A DNA stretch of 64,000 nucleotides from Hexactinellida sp. DTS-2022 (GCA_028753945.1 JAPNXP010000002.1:3100001-3164000); one strand, 5' to 3'; counted from the stretch's first letter, positions 1 to 13,799 are shown. A program made the numbers and translations. The notes: a model not told the origin generated them from the sequence alone.

Positions 1-1331
1 TTGATTTATTAAATATTGATCCACACATCAACAGGCACTACCTTCCAGGCGGAGGAGCAGAGTGTTCACTTAGTGTATTGCTTGTCTTAGCACACTTTGG
101 TTTAAGGAGATAGAATATCGCATTTTCGACACCCGATGACCCCCAATTATTATTGCATTTTTGAACAGTACTAGTTATTCTTAGAAGGACGTAGATACTC
201 ATAATTTCAAAAATCGAAAAATTTGAATTAGATATTCATTGTCAAAGTTAAGCCTAATAGTGAATCCATACTAGATAATGTAAGAGCTAGCAATTTACTC
301 TATTAGGCGCAAGTTCTGTAATAGTGCTAATTTAACTCTTTACTATTAGTTACATCAGATCCGCCACGTACATTTGTCAGAATCAATTTAATTATTTTTT
401 TCTATGGATTTTAAAATAATTGCCCAAATTTACCAATATTTGGCTCTGATTAATTATTAACTCTATAACTTTGTATTACAGTTCGAAAATCGACGCGGCG
501 GATCTGGTAGCTCTACTGATAAGGACCATTTTTGAGGGTTAGTTTTTTTCTCTACGACTTATACGTTTTGAGATATCCCCTACATAATCAAGGTCACTCC
601 CGGGAAATTCTTACGGAATGTATTTGTACAAAATGGCGGTGATTTTGACCTTTAGTGACGTTAAAAAGGTAGAAAAAATGTCCGAATCAAATTTTCCTTT
701 TGGATTTGGATAGATAGCATGTCAAAGTATAGCTATGAGTGGTGCAAGAAAAATTTATCCTTTTTCATAAATTGACAATAATTCAGGATTGTATGGCCAT
801 ATTTTTCTATAGGACGATGATTTTGACCTTGGGGGACGTCAAAAAGGTCAAAAAATGTCCGAATAGAAATTTTCTTTCGGAATTGGATAGATAGAGTATC
901 AGAGTATAGTTGGGAATGCATAAATAAGAATTTTGCATTTTTTAATAATATACATCAATGCGAAAGATATTCTATCTCCTTAACTGAAATTAGTTTTATT
1001 TATTTAATATTGAGCCACACATCAACAGGCTTTACCGTCCAGGCGGAGGATCAGAGTGTTCACTTAGTGTCTTGCTTGTCTTAGTTCACTTTGTTTAACT
1101 TAAAAATGTTTTATTTATTAAATATAGATCCACACATCAACAGGCACTACCCTCCAGGCGGAGGAGCAGAGTGTTCACTTAGTGTATTGCTTGTCTTAGC
1201 AAACTTTGGTTTAACTAAAATTTGTTTTATTTATTTAATATTGAGCCAACGTCAACATACACTACCCTCCAGGCGGAGGAGCAGAGTGTTCACTTAGTGT
1301 ATTGCTTGTCTTAGTTCACTTTGTTTAAGCA
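1..1331. repeat. 115-bp tandem repeat, four copies, one interrupted
   Basis: Copies begin near 1, 994, 1109 and 1225, a period of about 115 bp. Each runs from a TTTTATTTATT-like start through CAGGCGGAGGAGCAGAGTG to TTGCTTGTCTTAG and a short T-rich tail. The first copy is split by the TTAA-flanked element at 106-979. I see no coding potential. The array probably continues beyond the left edge of the window. Confidence 0.85.
106..979. mobile_element. TTAA-flanked MITE, family A (piggyBac-like)
   Basis: Inverted ends GGAGATAGAATATCGCATT and its complement are flanked by TTAA at 102-105 and 980-983. The uninterrupted tandem copy near 1208 (GGTTTAACTAAAAT) supplies the empty site, so the TTAA was duplicated on insertion. 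The 874-bp element has no transposase. TTAA duplication is the hallmark of piggyBac-type transposition. The interior contains CGACACCCGATGACCC and repeated GACCTT..GTGACGT motifs also found in the copy at 13984. Confidence 0.85.
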
Positions 1332-2339
1332 CATAAACAATGTCTCGTTATTGTAATTCCTTACATAAAAGTGTACATGGATTCCTCATACGAGCAATTT
1401 CAGCGTTCGAGAAATTTCTGGGTTGTCCATTAATTTTGGCTAATATACATGAGGAAATTGGAGCCTCGTACAGGGATATGACTAAAATAGATTTGTAGGT
1501 ATGGCAAATTGGCAATGGTCATGGTATTTATATATACCGTCACAAAATTTAGCGCTAGCTAGTTTGTATTATGTAGGTGATCTGAATTGTCTGGTTAACA
1601 ATTAAAGATACTAATATTTTTTAAACTAATCTATTTCATTCTTGTTAAGTATGTTATTAACAAATCCTCGTTGAGCCCGTGATTGAAGGTCTCGTCTGAT
1701 TAAAGAAGAAATCAATCAACACGTCAACAAACAGTTATACAACTGAGTGATCTATTAGGAGGAACGCCGTTCCCTCCGGGCTTGAATTTTCTCATGGGGG
1801 AATGTCGTTTCCCCAGCAAAAATAGCGGGAGAACGGCGTTCCCCCGCGTTCCCCCTGGAAAACATCACTGGTATAGGCGTAACACGAGAATTGTTGCGGT
1901 AGATACCCTTATTTTTTCGAGGCGCAGTACTCTCTCCTTCACGGTTTCGTTCTCTCTCTTGAGTCGCTTTCTTGCTGAATTGCACCTTTGTTTGTAATCG
2001 TTGGACACACGCGAACGTTTTTTAAGCGGTATTTATGTAATGATGTGCATTATTACGGAAGTGTTTATGACGAATGTGTAATATGACGGATGTTAAAATT
2101 AATGTAGATCAGTTGTATTTATATCACCTGGGGGCCGATTATGAGACCATTGACAACTCAATGGAAGCTGAAATTTTATTGGTTAAAAATATTACTGCTC
2201 CAGGGATATTTAATTGTTGTCTTCTTTGATACACAATTGATTCATTTAATTAGACCAATAAAAACTCTGAAATCTGATTGGTCATAGTCAGTAGATAGTG
2301 GTGTGAAAATAAGCATACGTATGTTAAGTTGCAAAATAT
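1332..2339. other. Intergenic, dispersed repeat remnants
   Basis: No gene recognised. The stretch 1910-2330 resembles 13020-13560 (both carry ACACGCGAACGTTTTTTAAG and the same downstream order), so it is an old copy of a dispersed repeat. A G/C-rich patch at 1760-1860 has repeated GGGGGAA / TTCCCCC blocks. Confidence 0.5.
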
Positions 2340-2358
2340 GTATTATATAGACTTAAAA

Positions 2359-2483
2359 ATCCAAAATTGCAGCCTGTGCCGAAGCATGTTCCTTTAGTCC
2401 TTTAGTGGCACTATATTTTGTTGTTGGTTTATTGATAGTGCCTCCAAAGGAACATGCTGTCGGCGCAGGCTGCAATTTTGGAT
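2359..2483 (+). repeat. Hairpin H, copy 1
   Basis: Two arms of about 48 nt run from ATCCAAAATTGCAGCCTG through CATGTTCC..GGAGGCACTAT, then return as the complement after a ~20-nt A/T-rich loop. Copies 1 to 7 share this plan and the arms differ by a few compensating and non-compensating changes. Confidence 0.85.
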
Positions 2484-3210
2484 TTTTTTCGCCAAGTCAT
2501 CAACGCCAAAGGTGTGAAGAACCATTTGTTAATTGGTCGCAGTGACAAGGAACGGTAGATAAATTTGAAGTTTGTTTCTATCATAAACCATCTAGAGTTT
2601 AATGCCATTCATTCATTATGTATTGATAATAAAATATTTTATTAGTTAATTATTTTAGCAATGTTATCCACGGTTGGTTGAGTTGAGTCAACAAATTCCT
2701 TATATTATATTATTTTATTTAATCCATTGTATAATAATACTACAATTAAATAGAAGCCAGCTGGAATTTATAAGTTGAATCAATTTAATTATCGCAAATT
2801 GAAACAATAGTGAAAGATTTAACAAGTTAAATCAATATAATTATTACAAGTTGAAACAATGGAATTAGATTTCACAGTTTTATTGAAATTGAAGTGTGAG
2901 TAAACAAAGAAATTTCAAGCCCCATTTATGGCAGAAATTAAACCCTTTATTGAAAGTTTTCTTCTCCCATCATACGCAGAATATTATGGTGAATCCAAAT
3001 ATGAAATAAAAATTGGGGGTTTAGTAAAACATTATTTGAGTTATGGACCAGACAAATTTTGAAAGGTGTTAAAGGTGTGTCCAAAATTTGTTAATCAAAA
3101 ATCGTGACCCCAGGTGCAAATTAGACGGTCCCATCGCACCTACATGCCAAGTTTCAGAACATCAACAATTAAGTTCTGGCCAGGGCACCGTCTACGGAGA
3201 AAAAGAAAAT

Positions 3211-3325
3211 CCCAAAATTGCAGTCTGTGCCGACGCATGTTCCTTTGGTGGCACCATATTTTGGTGGTGATTTATTTATAGTGCCTCCAATGGAACATGC
3301 TGTCGGCGCAGGCTGCAATTTTGGA
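3211..3325 (+). repeat. Hairpin H, copy 2
   Basis: Same foldback as at 2359, with arm starting CCCAAAATTGCAG and ending CTGCAATTTTGG. Confidence 0.85.
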
Positions 3326-4412
3326 TTATTTTTTCGCCATGTCATCATCACTATGAAGGTGTTAAATTATTTCAAAAAGGTGTTTCAAAAGGCAACGACC
3401 TTTAGTGAGTTGGAAGTTTCGTTTTGGCTCACTTCATTTCAAAGATATTCAAGTTTCAGTAGAATATAATAAGTGATGAGTCAGCATTTTTTATGTGAGT
3501 GTTGGGTGATCACCCAACATCAACCAACCCATTCGAAGTATAGAATTCACAAAATTGTAAAAACACATTTTTTTGACGATGTCATCATCACTTCAAGGTG
3601 TCAAGACCCATTTGTTGAGGTGTTATGTGGCATAAGGATCAATTGATAAATAGGAAGTTTGTTTCTATCTTATTTGATTTCTGAGATAAATGAAATTTAG
3701 GTAATTTGTATAAATATCTAATTTATTTATTAATTATTTACACCATTATTATCTCCAGCAAAATAAATGAAGTTCAATTATTTGAAATTATTATTAATTT
3801 AAATTTACTTTCACTATCATATTTGAATTCAGCGCACTCGATAACCCCAATAATCTATTTGGAACCATCTTTATACGTTAAACACAGAGCGAATTAATTA
3901 GAATTAAATATGTCATGTATCCATTGTGCAATAATATTCTAAGCAGAAGTATATATAATCACATAATCTGTCGTTGTTATGAAATATATAATCTTAGTTT
4001 TCAATTGGAAAATAGAAGCCTACTCGATGTCACAAGTTGAATCAATATAATAATCACAAGTTGAAACAATAGAATTAGATTTAACACTTTCAATTGAACT
4101 GAAGTGTTAGTAACAAAGGAATTTGCAAGTCAATTGTGGCACAAACGAAGCCCAATTTAAAAATTCGTGCACTGTGAAAAGGTGTAGAATTAAATTCTCT
4201 AACGAATGCATATAATTTGAATATTCGCGCACAATTTATTGTTCTTTTTCTAACAATAAACAGGTGTAAAAATGTGTCCAAAAATTTTTAATCAAAAATC
4301 GTGACCCCAGGTGCACATCTGTAACCCATGAGACACATATCCTGAAATTTTGGCTTCTTAGTTAATTAAACTCTGTTCAGTGGATGATCTACGGAAGAAT
4401 AATAATGAAAAA

Positions 4413-4525
4413 TCCAAAATTGCAGCTGTGCCGACGCATGTTCCTTTGGTGGCACTATATTTTGATGGTGTTTTATTGATAGTGCCTCCAAAGGAACATT
4501 CTGTCTGCACAGCTGCAATTTTGGA
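4413..4525 (+). repeat. Hairpin H, copy 3
   Basis: Same foldback, with a shortened stem base (GCAGCTGTG and CACAGCTGC). Both arms lost the same bases, so pairing is kept. Confidence 0.85.
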
Positions 4526-5624
4526 TTTTTTTTCGCCATGTCATCATCACTATGAAGGTGTTAAATTATTTCAGAAAAGTGTTTCAAAAGGCAACGACCC
4601 TTAGTGAGTTGGAAGTTTCGTTTTAGCTCACTTCATTTGAGAGATATTCAAGTTTCAGTAGAATATAATATGTGCTGAGTCAGCATTTTTTAGGTGCCGT
4701 TTGGGTATTCACCCAACTCCTACCAACCCATGCGAATTATTTAATTCACAAAATTGTAAAAATACAATTTTTTGACGATGTCATCATCACCTCAAAGTGT
4801 CAAGACCCACTTGTATAGGTGGTACCTGGCATAAGGACCAATTGATAAATTGGAATTTTGTTTCTATCTTATATCATTTCTGAGATTAATGAAATTTAGA
4901 TAATTAGTATAAATATTTATATATTCTATTAATAATTTAACACCAATATTATGTACATCAAATATATTAAGTTCAATTATTTGCAATAATTATTAATCGA
5001 AATTGAAATTCACTTTCATATTTGAATTCAGCGCACTCGATAACCCCAATAATCTATTTGGAACCATCTCTATAAGTTAGTCACAGAACGAATTAATTTG
5101 AATTAAATATGTAATGTATCCATTGTGCAAGAATATTCAAAGCAGAAGTAAATATAATCACATAATCAGTCGTTGTTATGAAATATATAATCTTAGTTTT
5201 CAATTGGAAAATAGAAGCCTACTCGATGTCACAAGTTGAATCAATATAATAATCACAAGTTGAAACAATAGAATTAGATTTAACACTTTCAATTGAACTG
5301 AAGTGTTAGTAACAAAGGAATTTGCAAGTCAATTGTGGAACAAACGAAGCCCAATTTAAAAATTCGTGCACTGTGAAAAGGTGTAGAATTTAATTCTCTA
5401 TCTAATGCATATAAATTAAATATTCGCGCACTATTTATTGTTCTTTTTCTAATATTAAACAGGTGCAAAATTGTGGCAAAAATTTGTAATCTAAAATCGT
5501 GACCCCAGGTGCACATCTGTAACCCACGAGACACATATCCTGAAATTTTGGGTTCTTAGTTAATTAAACTCTGTTCAGTGGATGAGCTACGGAAGGATAA
5601 TAATAATAATAATAATAATAACCA

Positions 5625-6305
5625 AGGCAGTAAGATTAGAACTGGGCCACTATACTATAGTATAGTCGGCACAGTAATAATAACCAAGGCAGTAAGATTA
5701 GAACTGGGCCACTATACTATAGTATAGTCGGCACAGTAATAATAACCAAGGCACTAAGATTAGAACTGGGCCACTATACTGTAGTATCATCGGCACAGTA
5801 ATAAAGCCAGTGATTCTAATACTGGGCCACTATACTATAGTATAGTCGGCACAGTAAAAATAATATTAAAGGCAGTAAGATTAGAACTGGGCCACTATAC
5901 TATAGTATAGTCGGCACAGTAAAAAAAAAAAAATATTAAAGGCTTTAAGATTAGAACTGGGCCACTATACTATAGTATAGTCGGCACAGTAAAAATAATA
6001 ATAAAGGCAGTGATTCCAATACTGGGCCACTATGCTATAGTATAGTCGGCACAGTAAAAATAATAATAAAGGCAGTGATTCCAATACTGGGCCACTATAC
6101 TATAGTATAGTCGGCACAGTAATAAAGGCAGTGAGATTACAACTGGGCCACTATACTATAGTATAGTCGGCACAGTAATAAAGGCAGTGAGATTAGAACT
6201 GGGCCACTATACTATAGTATAGTCGGCACAGTAATAATAACTAACCAAAGCACTAAGACCAATACTGGGCCACTATACTATAGTATAGTCGGCACAGTAA
6301 TAAGT
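5625..6305 (+). repeat. Palindromic minisatellite, 11 units of ~60 bp
   Basis: Each unit contains CTGGGCCACTATAC then TATAGTATAGTCGGCACAG; the centre ACTATACTATAGTATAGT is a perfect palindrome. Units are joined by AAGGCAGTAAGATTAGAA or AAGGCAGTGATTCCAAT linkers. I count eleven units; unit 3 (TACTGTAGTATCATC) and unit 7 (TATGCTATAG) are variant. Reverse-strand copies occur at 8218-8400 and 15960. Confidence 0.9.
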
Positions 6306-7363
6306 TAACCTGTGGCTAGTGTATTACACACACTACTTAACGGCGGAAGTTAACGCGCGCTTAAATTCATTCTGGGTTGTGATTCGTTAATGTCATTTGT
6401 TTGGGAAATGATGTGTTATGTATGTTATTCTCATTACTTATTAGTTATTAATTATTAGTTAATAATATATGATATTGGCTCAATAATTCTTAATTAAGGT
6501 ATGCTCATTTCAGCTCCATTAAAATGTTAGCTTGTTAGCACAAATAAATTGTAACACGTGGCTGATAAATTATACGCAATTATTTATTTCAGTGTATTGT
6601 ATTGCAAAGTAATTTACTTAGCTTGGGATTTAATCTCTGCATAATAATGGTTAAATCCAGGGTTGTAAATATTTGATTTAATTGATAGTACGTAATAATA
6701 AACATAATCAATCTAATAATTAGACAGATCCTAAATCCTTGATGAATCAACTACTTAATTTCATAATTTCAGTATAGGTTAGAAACTACGTAATTCCATT
6801 CATTGTCTTATTAATAGGAAGCCAATATAGGTGTAATAAATAAACAAAGAGAAGTTAACTACTCGAGTGCATTCTTGTTAACCAAACAAATCAGATCACC
6901 CACATAGTGCTAAGAATAATATGATACATTTTAACTAATAACTTTCGTTAATCACTCTTACTTGAATTGTTTGCAATAGAACACAGTCGAAAATCGATTT
7001 TGCACTTTGCTATACCTGTGTTGGTACGAAACACTATTTATGGTTGATTAGTGTAGGGACTAATTAATTAACTGTGTCACAATCAGAAGAAAAAATGGGA
7101 ATTCGTAAACTGCTATCAGGTGTAGAAATTTAGTGTACGTCTAATGCTTTGAATTTTCTACAGATCGGAGCAAAATTGGGAAGCTAGTACAAAATATCTG
7201 TTTTTCGAAACTGTGACAAAATAATCCCGTTATTTTGTTTCAAAAACCAAGAGATGGTTGTCGCAGTACAAAATTATCCCTGTATACACATTTTCAGCTT
7301 TCTGGGACTCGTAGTCTTTCCAATCAATTACGGACAAACATCCACACACACACACACACACAC
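6306..7363. other. AT-rich intergenic DNA
   Basis: No gene or clear terminal repeat seen. It forms part of the spacer between the two inverted arms. A short (CA)n run lies at 7342-7363. Confidence 0.4.
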
Positions 7364-7965
<602 letters not shown>

Positions 7966-8060
7966 CCCTCACATCTCCTATGAGAGTTCTCAACAGATCT
8001 GAACCAAATTTTGTAGGTCACTTAGGGTTTATCCAACCACCCAGAATAAGGAGTTTTTAA
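7966..8060 (-). repeat. Conserved tail of the microsatellite-bearing element
   Basis: On the minus strand this reads CAAAATTTGGTTCAGATC then GGAGATGTGAGG then the microsatellite. The same order, with (GACA)n in place of (CA)n, occurs on the plus strand at 13755-13826. Block S plus microsatellite plus this tail looks like one non-autonomous element, comparable in plan to HINE/DINE-type Helentron derivatives. That assignment is inference. Confidence 0.5.
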
Positions 8061-8217
8061 GAGATATCTACATTTCTCGAGGAGTTAACTCGAAATTATG
8101 ATTTTGCCACCTTTTCATACAATTCTATGGGAATTATCAAAGATTATAGTGCTGCTAGAAAAACAATTCAAATTCTTAATCTATGGTTTTGGTATATGAG
8201 AAATCCGAATATGATAT

Positions 8218-8400
8218 TTTTACTGTGCCGACTATACTATAGTATAGTGGCCCAGTTCTAATCTCACTGCCTTTATTACTGTGCCGACTATACTATAGTA
8301 TAGTGGCCCAGTATTGGAATCACTGCCTTTATTATTTTACTGTGCCGACTATACTATAGTATAGTGGCCCAGTTCTAATCTTACTGCCTTGGTTATTATT
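8218..8400 (-). repeat. Palindromic minisatellite, three reversed units
   Basis: Three units read ACTGTGCCGACTATACTATA then GTATAGTGGCCCAGT, the reverse complement of the 5625-6305 array. They lie at the inner end of the right arm, mirroring the left arm. Confidence 0.9.
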
Positions 8401-9475
8401 ATTATTATCCTTCCGTAGCTCATCCACTGAACAGAGTTTAATTAACTAAGAACCCAAATTTTCAGGATAGGTGTCTCATGGGTTACAGATGTGCACCTGG
8501 GGTCACGATTTTTTATCACATTTTTTTGGACACATTTTTGCACCTGTTGAATATTGAAACAGGAACAATAAATAGTGCGCGAAAATTAAATTTATATGCA
8601 TTCGATAGAGAATTAAATTATACACCTTTTCACAGTGCACGAATTTTTAAATTGTACTTAGTTTGTGCCACAATTGAGCTGCAAGTTTCCTTTGTTTACT
8701 AACACTTCAGTTCAATTGAAAGTGTTAAATCTAATTATATTGTTTCAAATTGTGATTATTATATTGATTCAACTTGTGAGATCGAGTAGGCTTCTATATC
8801 CAATTGAAAACCGAGATTTTACATTCCATAACAACGACAGATTATGTGATTATATTTACTTCTGCGAGAATATTATTGCACTGTTAATATACTGACGTAA
8901 TTAATTTTAATTAATTCAGTCAGTATACTACTTATATAGATGCTTCCAATTTGTTTATTAGGGGTTATCGAGTGTGCGGAATTGAAATTTGATAACCAAA
9001 TTAATTAATTAATTATTTATAACAAAATAATTTCACTTAATAATTGTAAGTTGACATTGAAATTGGTGTTAAATTAGAAATAATATTAATAATTATTTAG
9101 ACTAATTAATTAAATATCATAAATCTCAGAGATGATACAAGATAGAAACAAACTTCCAATCTATCAATTGTTCCTTATGGCATGTTACACCTATACAAAT
9201 GTGTCTTGACACCTTGATGTGTTGATGACACCATTAAAAAAATGTGTTTTCACAATTTTGTGAATTATATAATTCGAATGGGTTGGTTGGTGTTGGGTGA
9301 TTGCCCAACACGCACATAAAAAATGCTAACTCAGCATATATTATATTCTACAGAACCTTGAATATCTCTCAAATGAAGTGAGCAAAATGGAAACTTCCAC
9401 CACTCTAAGGGTCGTAGCCTTCTGAAATAATTTAACACCTTTATAGTGATGATGACTTGGCGAAAAGAAAAAAAA

Positions 9476-9590
9476 TCCAAAATTGCAGCCTGTGCCGACA
9501 GCATGTTCCATTGGAGGCACTATCAATAGACCACCACCAAAATATAGTGCCACCAAATGAACATGCGTCGGCACAGGCTGCAATTTTGGA
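9476..9590 (-). repeat. Hairpin H, copy 4
   Basis: Foldback with arms TCCAAAATTGCAGCCTGTGC and GCACAGGCTGCAATTTTGGA. Confidence 0.85.
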
Positions 9591-10325
9591 TTTTTATTAT
9601 TTTTTTCTTTCTCCGTAGACGGTGCCCTGGCCAGAGCTTTAGAGTTGATGGGCTGAAACTTGGCATGTAGGTGCGATGGGACCGTCTAATTACACCTGGA
9701 GTTACGATTTTTGATTAAGAAATTTTTGACACATCTTTAACACCTTTCAAATTTTGTCTGGTCCATAACTCAAAAGTTGTTTTACTAAACCCCCAAATTT
9801 TATTTCACATTTGGATTCGCCATAAAATTCTGCGTCTGATGGGTGAAGAAAATTTTCAATAATGGGTTTAATTTCTGCCATAAATGGGGCTTGAAATTTC
9901 TTTGTTTACTCACTCTTCAATTTCAGTAAAACTGTGAAATCTAATTCCATTGTTTCAACTTGTAATAATTATATTGATTTAACTTGTTAAATCTTTCACT
10001 ATTGTTTCAACTTGCGATAATTAAATTGATTCAACTTATAAATTCCAGCTGGCTTCTATTTAATTCTAGTATTACTATACAATGGATTAAATATAATATA
10101 ATAATAAAAGGAATTGTTGACTAAACTCAAATCACCGTGGATAACATTGCTAAAATAACTAACTAATAATATTATCTATTATCAATACATAATGAATAAA
10201 TGGCATTAAACTCTAGATGGTTTATGATAGAAACAAACTTCAAATTTATCTACCGTTCCTTGTGACTCGGACCAATTAACAAATGCTTCTTCACACCTTA
10301 GGCGTTGATGAATTGGCAAAAAAAA

Positions 10326-10440
10326 TCCAAAATTGCAGCCTGCGCCGACAGCATGTTCCTTTGGAGGCACTATCAATAAACAACCAACAAAATATAGTGC
10401 CACCAAAGGAACAAACGTCGGCACAGGCTGCAATTTTGGA
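10326..10440 (-). repeat. Hairpin H, copy 5
   Basis: The best preserved copy: arms of about 47 nt around the loop CAATAAACAACCAACAAAAT. Confidence 0.88.
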
Positions 10441-11187
10441 TTCTTATTATTATTATTAAAATATTTTTTTCTCCGTAGACGGTGCCCTGGCCAGAGCTTT
10501 ATAGTTGATGGGCTGAAACTTGGCATGTAGGTGCGATGGGACCGTCTAATTTGCACCTGGGGTTACGATTTTTGATTAACAAATTTTGCACACATCTATA
10601 ACACCTTTCAATATTTGTCTGGTCCATAACTAAAGAAATGTTTTACTAAATCCCCAAATTTTATTTCACATTTGGATTCACCATAAAATTTTGCGTCTGA
10701 TGGGAGAAGAAAATTTTCAATAAAGAGTTTTATTTCTGCCATAAATGGGAGTTGAAATTTCTTCGTTTACTCACACTTCAATTTCAGTAAAACTGTGAAA
10801 TCTAATTCCATTGTTTCAACTTGTAATAATTATATTGATTTAACTTGTTAAATCTTACTCTATTGTTTCAAATTGAGATAATTATATTGATTTAACTATT
10901 AAATTCCAGCTGGCTTCTATTTAATTGTAGTATTACTATACAATGGATTAAATAAAATATATTAATATAAGGAATTTGTTGACTCAACTCAACCAACCGT
11001 GGATAACATTTCTAAAATATATTACTAATAATATATTTTATTATCAATACATAATGAATGTATGGCATTAAACTCTTGATGGTTTATGATAGAAACCAAC
11101 TTCAAATCTATCTACCGTTCCTTGTCTCTCCGACCAATTAACAAATGGTTCTTCACACCTTTGGCGTTGATGACTTGGCGAAAAAAA

Positions 11188-11302
11188 TCCAAAATTGCAG
11201 CCTGCGCCGACAGCATGTTCCTTTGGAGGCACTATCAATAAACCAACAACAAAAATATAGTGCCACCAAAGGAACATGCGTCGGCACAGGCTGCAATTTT
11301 GA
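11188..11302 (-). repeat. Hairpin H, copy 6
   Basis: Same foldback. The distal arm lacks one G (TTTTGAATTTT instead of TTTTGGATTTT). Confidence 0.85.
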
Positions 11303-11334
11303 ATTTTCTATTATTAATATTACTTTCTTTTAGA

Positions 11335-11470
11335 GGAGGGAAAGGCCGCGAAGCGGCCGTTAATTGCATCGCGTAGTGCCTAACACGAACGAACAAAGGT
11401 CGCGAAGCGACCTTTGTGAGAGAGTGATCCGTCGCGAAGCGTCCGAGACCGAAGGGCTCGTACTATTAAA
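11335..11470 (+). repeat. Structured block S, copy 2 (longest)
   Basis: Stems seen: GGCCGC-gaa-GCGGCC, AAAGGTCGC-gaa-GCGACCTTT, GTCGC-gaa-GCGtC, and GAGACCGAAGGGCTC. Loops of GAA between GC-rich arms recur, unlike the AT-rich surroundings. Confidence 0.75.
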
Positions 11471-13790
11471 ACACAAGGCTGGGTGTATATATGTGTGTAT
11501 ATATATATTTGTTTGCATGTTACGAGTTGATTGAAGAAAGTGGACGGTTTCCAATTCTGATTTTTGGCATATCGGAGTAACTTTTGGCACCCATCAACAA
11601 GTTGAGGTTTCCCACCAGTTTGCCAATATGCTTACTCATTATCGCATGATGACGTAATCACTAAAATTTCACATTGTTAATTTCTACTATTTAGGCCTAT
11701 TTACGCTTTATAATTATTCCAACTGTGTGATATTTACTTGGTATTTGGAACCCCCGATATAATACAACACGATCAGGGAAGAGAGTTTATGAGTCATGTA
11801 AGTTGTTGCTAGGTCTCTAGAGATTAGTCTCAAACATAGTAATATCATTTGATTGATTAAATATGAAGGTACGTATATTAAAATTAAATAATAATTGTGT
11901 AATTGAAACTTGAAAAGGGAATGTAGTCGTTGAAACAGTAAGAAAGAAAGAACAAAAATAACCCATTTCATTTGATTAAGAAATATTTTCACCGAGATAC
12001 GCAGGTATGTACTAGTTGAAAATTACATTTCTTTGCTATATATGTTACCACTGTTTTCAATAGAAACAACGAAAATTTTGTATTCTTTTAGCATATTTGA
12101 CTTACATGTCTATTTGATATACATGTATATTTGTATACTTTTAACATATTGACTTGCATGTCTATACAACGCTCGTTTGTAAATAGGATTACGGACAGTT
12201 AAAATAATTCTTGTAAGTTTTGCATAATATAATCAACCTGTGTATGAGGCCTTCGAACCTTACACAACGCTTCCAAGGAGGAGATGGCTTACGAATATGA
12301 GAGACCGTACATTTCATTACAAAATGGCAAAAGACTTGAGGTAGGGAGGGGGAAGTATTATTTCATTAATTTACTTTCCTTTCCATAGTAACCGGAATAA
12401 CATTGAGAAGGTATTTTCATTTAATACAAGCTAGGAACGCTGGCCCAAGTGCGAGTTGTAAGAAAATGCATAGCGCGGACGAGCAGCTTTCAGTTAGTTT
12501 GTTTGTTTGTTAGTTTTTTTGTTTGTCCACATGGGGTTTGTATTAAATGATATACCACATTTAGATCAAAATATGAACAAAGTAAATTCATTAAATTGAA
12601 TATTCAATTGAGATCGAAATTATTAAAACTTGATTGTTGTGTGTCAGTGTGTGTTTGTAAATATGTGCGTTTGTTTGTTTGTTCTTCTGTTTGTTTGTCC
12701 AGATTCTATTAAAGAGATGGAAGAAAAGAAACAGCATTTATAATTGAGATAGAGTCTAACTTCAAAATGTTTTAATAGGTAAAGAAGTATGTTGATTTCG
12801 AATTTTGAATTTATATACATTTCTAATATGGCATATATATTGTTGATATTTTCCCGAAAATAATTTAATGAACCTTCAAAATGAACTTAGAGGCTAGCTT
12901 CCAATGGGTATTATAGCTATGCTGACTAGGAATTTCGCAATTATTGATTTACTAGCCGAAAAACCGCACCTCCGGGCGGCATTTTTCTGCTAGTTTACTA
13001 TGCTTTACTACGCTTTGTATTTGGTGGTAAGTTTCATTTTCACGTTTTAATCGCTTTCTAGCTGTATTGGGCGTTTGTTTACAATCATTACCAACACGCG
13101 AACGTTTTTTAAGTTGCATACGTAATAGTTGATAACAGGTTTGGATTTTGTATGTAAATTATGACTGAAGTTGGCAAAATATGTCAACCCGATCTATATA
13201 TAGTCAGGTTCTTTTATGATAAACATTCAAGGGACCATAAATTGTGCATAATAGAGAGACTTCATAATAAGCGAACTCAACTTAGTACAAACCCTATGTA
13301 AGTTGTTAAATTGGGACCATAAGGCTTGTTCATAATAAAGCAGACGAAATCTTGTTCATAATAAGCAGACCTGACTGATAGCAATAGGTATGACTATTAA
13401 ATTGTCCAACAACACAAATGTAAGGTTGAATTTTATTGGTCTATATGTATATTCAATTGTTGTTTATATTATGGGAAATCATATAGGGATAATGAACACA
13501 AATAACTGATTGGATAAATTAATTTACTCTCGACCAATTAAATTACAGTCTCAGTTAGGCATTCTATACTGCACACTTAACAATTGATAGAGACATAAAA
13601 ATCCTTTTATACTAATGCTAGATGCTAATCCATACTGGGACAACCCTCGAATTTAATTGGTTAAAGGTTTTGTCACCTTGGGGATGGGAAGATGTAAATA
13701 TTTTTCTTAAAAATTCCTTATCTGGAGTGGTGAGATAATTCCTAGATAATATGCAAAATTTGGTACAGATCGGTTTAGGCATCTCAGAGG
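11471..13790. other. AT-rich repeat-derived DNA
   Basis: No gene recognised. It contains fragments shared with 21640-22140 and 26540-26900 (GTTTGTTTGTCC..ATTGTATTAA..GAGAT and the AATATGAATATTTATT/TTGTTTAC minisatellite), so it appears to be the body of block-S elements. 13020-13560 is a copy of the repeat at 1910-2330. Confidence 0.5.
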
Positions 13791-13799
13791 AGATGTGAG

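Larger units (their letters stand above)
2340..5590 (+). repeat. Left arm of inverted tandem array (~855-bp units)
   Basis: Units are marked by hairpins at 2359, 3211 and 4413. The 2359-3211 interval is 852 bp and matches the reverse complement of the 9476-10326 (850 bp) and 10326-11188 (862 bp) intervals. Two unit types alternate: one follows the hairpin with GCCAAGTCATCAACGCC, the other with GCCATGTCATCATCACTATG. No coding capacity is visible. The arm ends at the palindromic minisatellite at 5630. Confidence 0.8.
8401..11330 (-). repeat. Right arm of inverted tandem array
   Basis: Reverse-complement counterpart of 2340-5590. It starts after a short (TTA)n with CCTTCCGTAGCTCATCCACT and carries hairpins at 9476, 10326 and 11188. 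Landmarks such as CCGTAGACGGTGCCCTGGCC match the left arm. No coding capacity was seen. Confidence 0.8.

Noticed and set aside
1755-1997. Overlapping frames of 71 to 76 codons on both strands
   Set aside because: The G/C-rich patch with GGGGGAA inverted repeats gives open frames both ways; no domain is recognisable.
5625-6305. CRISPR-like array
   Set aside because: Intervening linkers are repeats of each other rather than unique spacers, no cas genes are present, and the context is eukaryotic.
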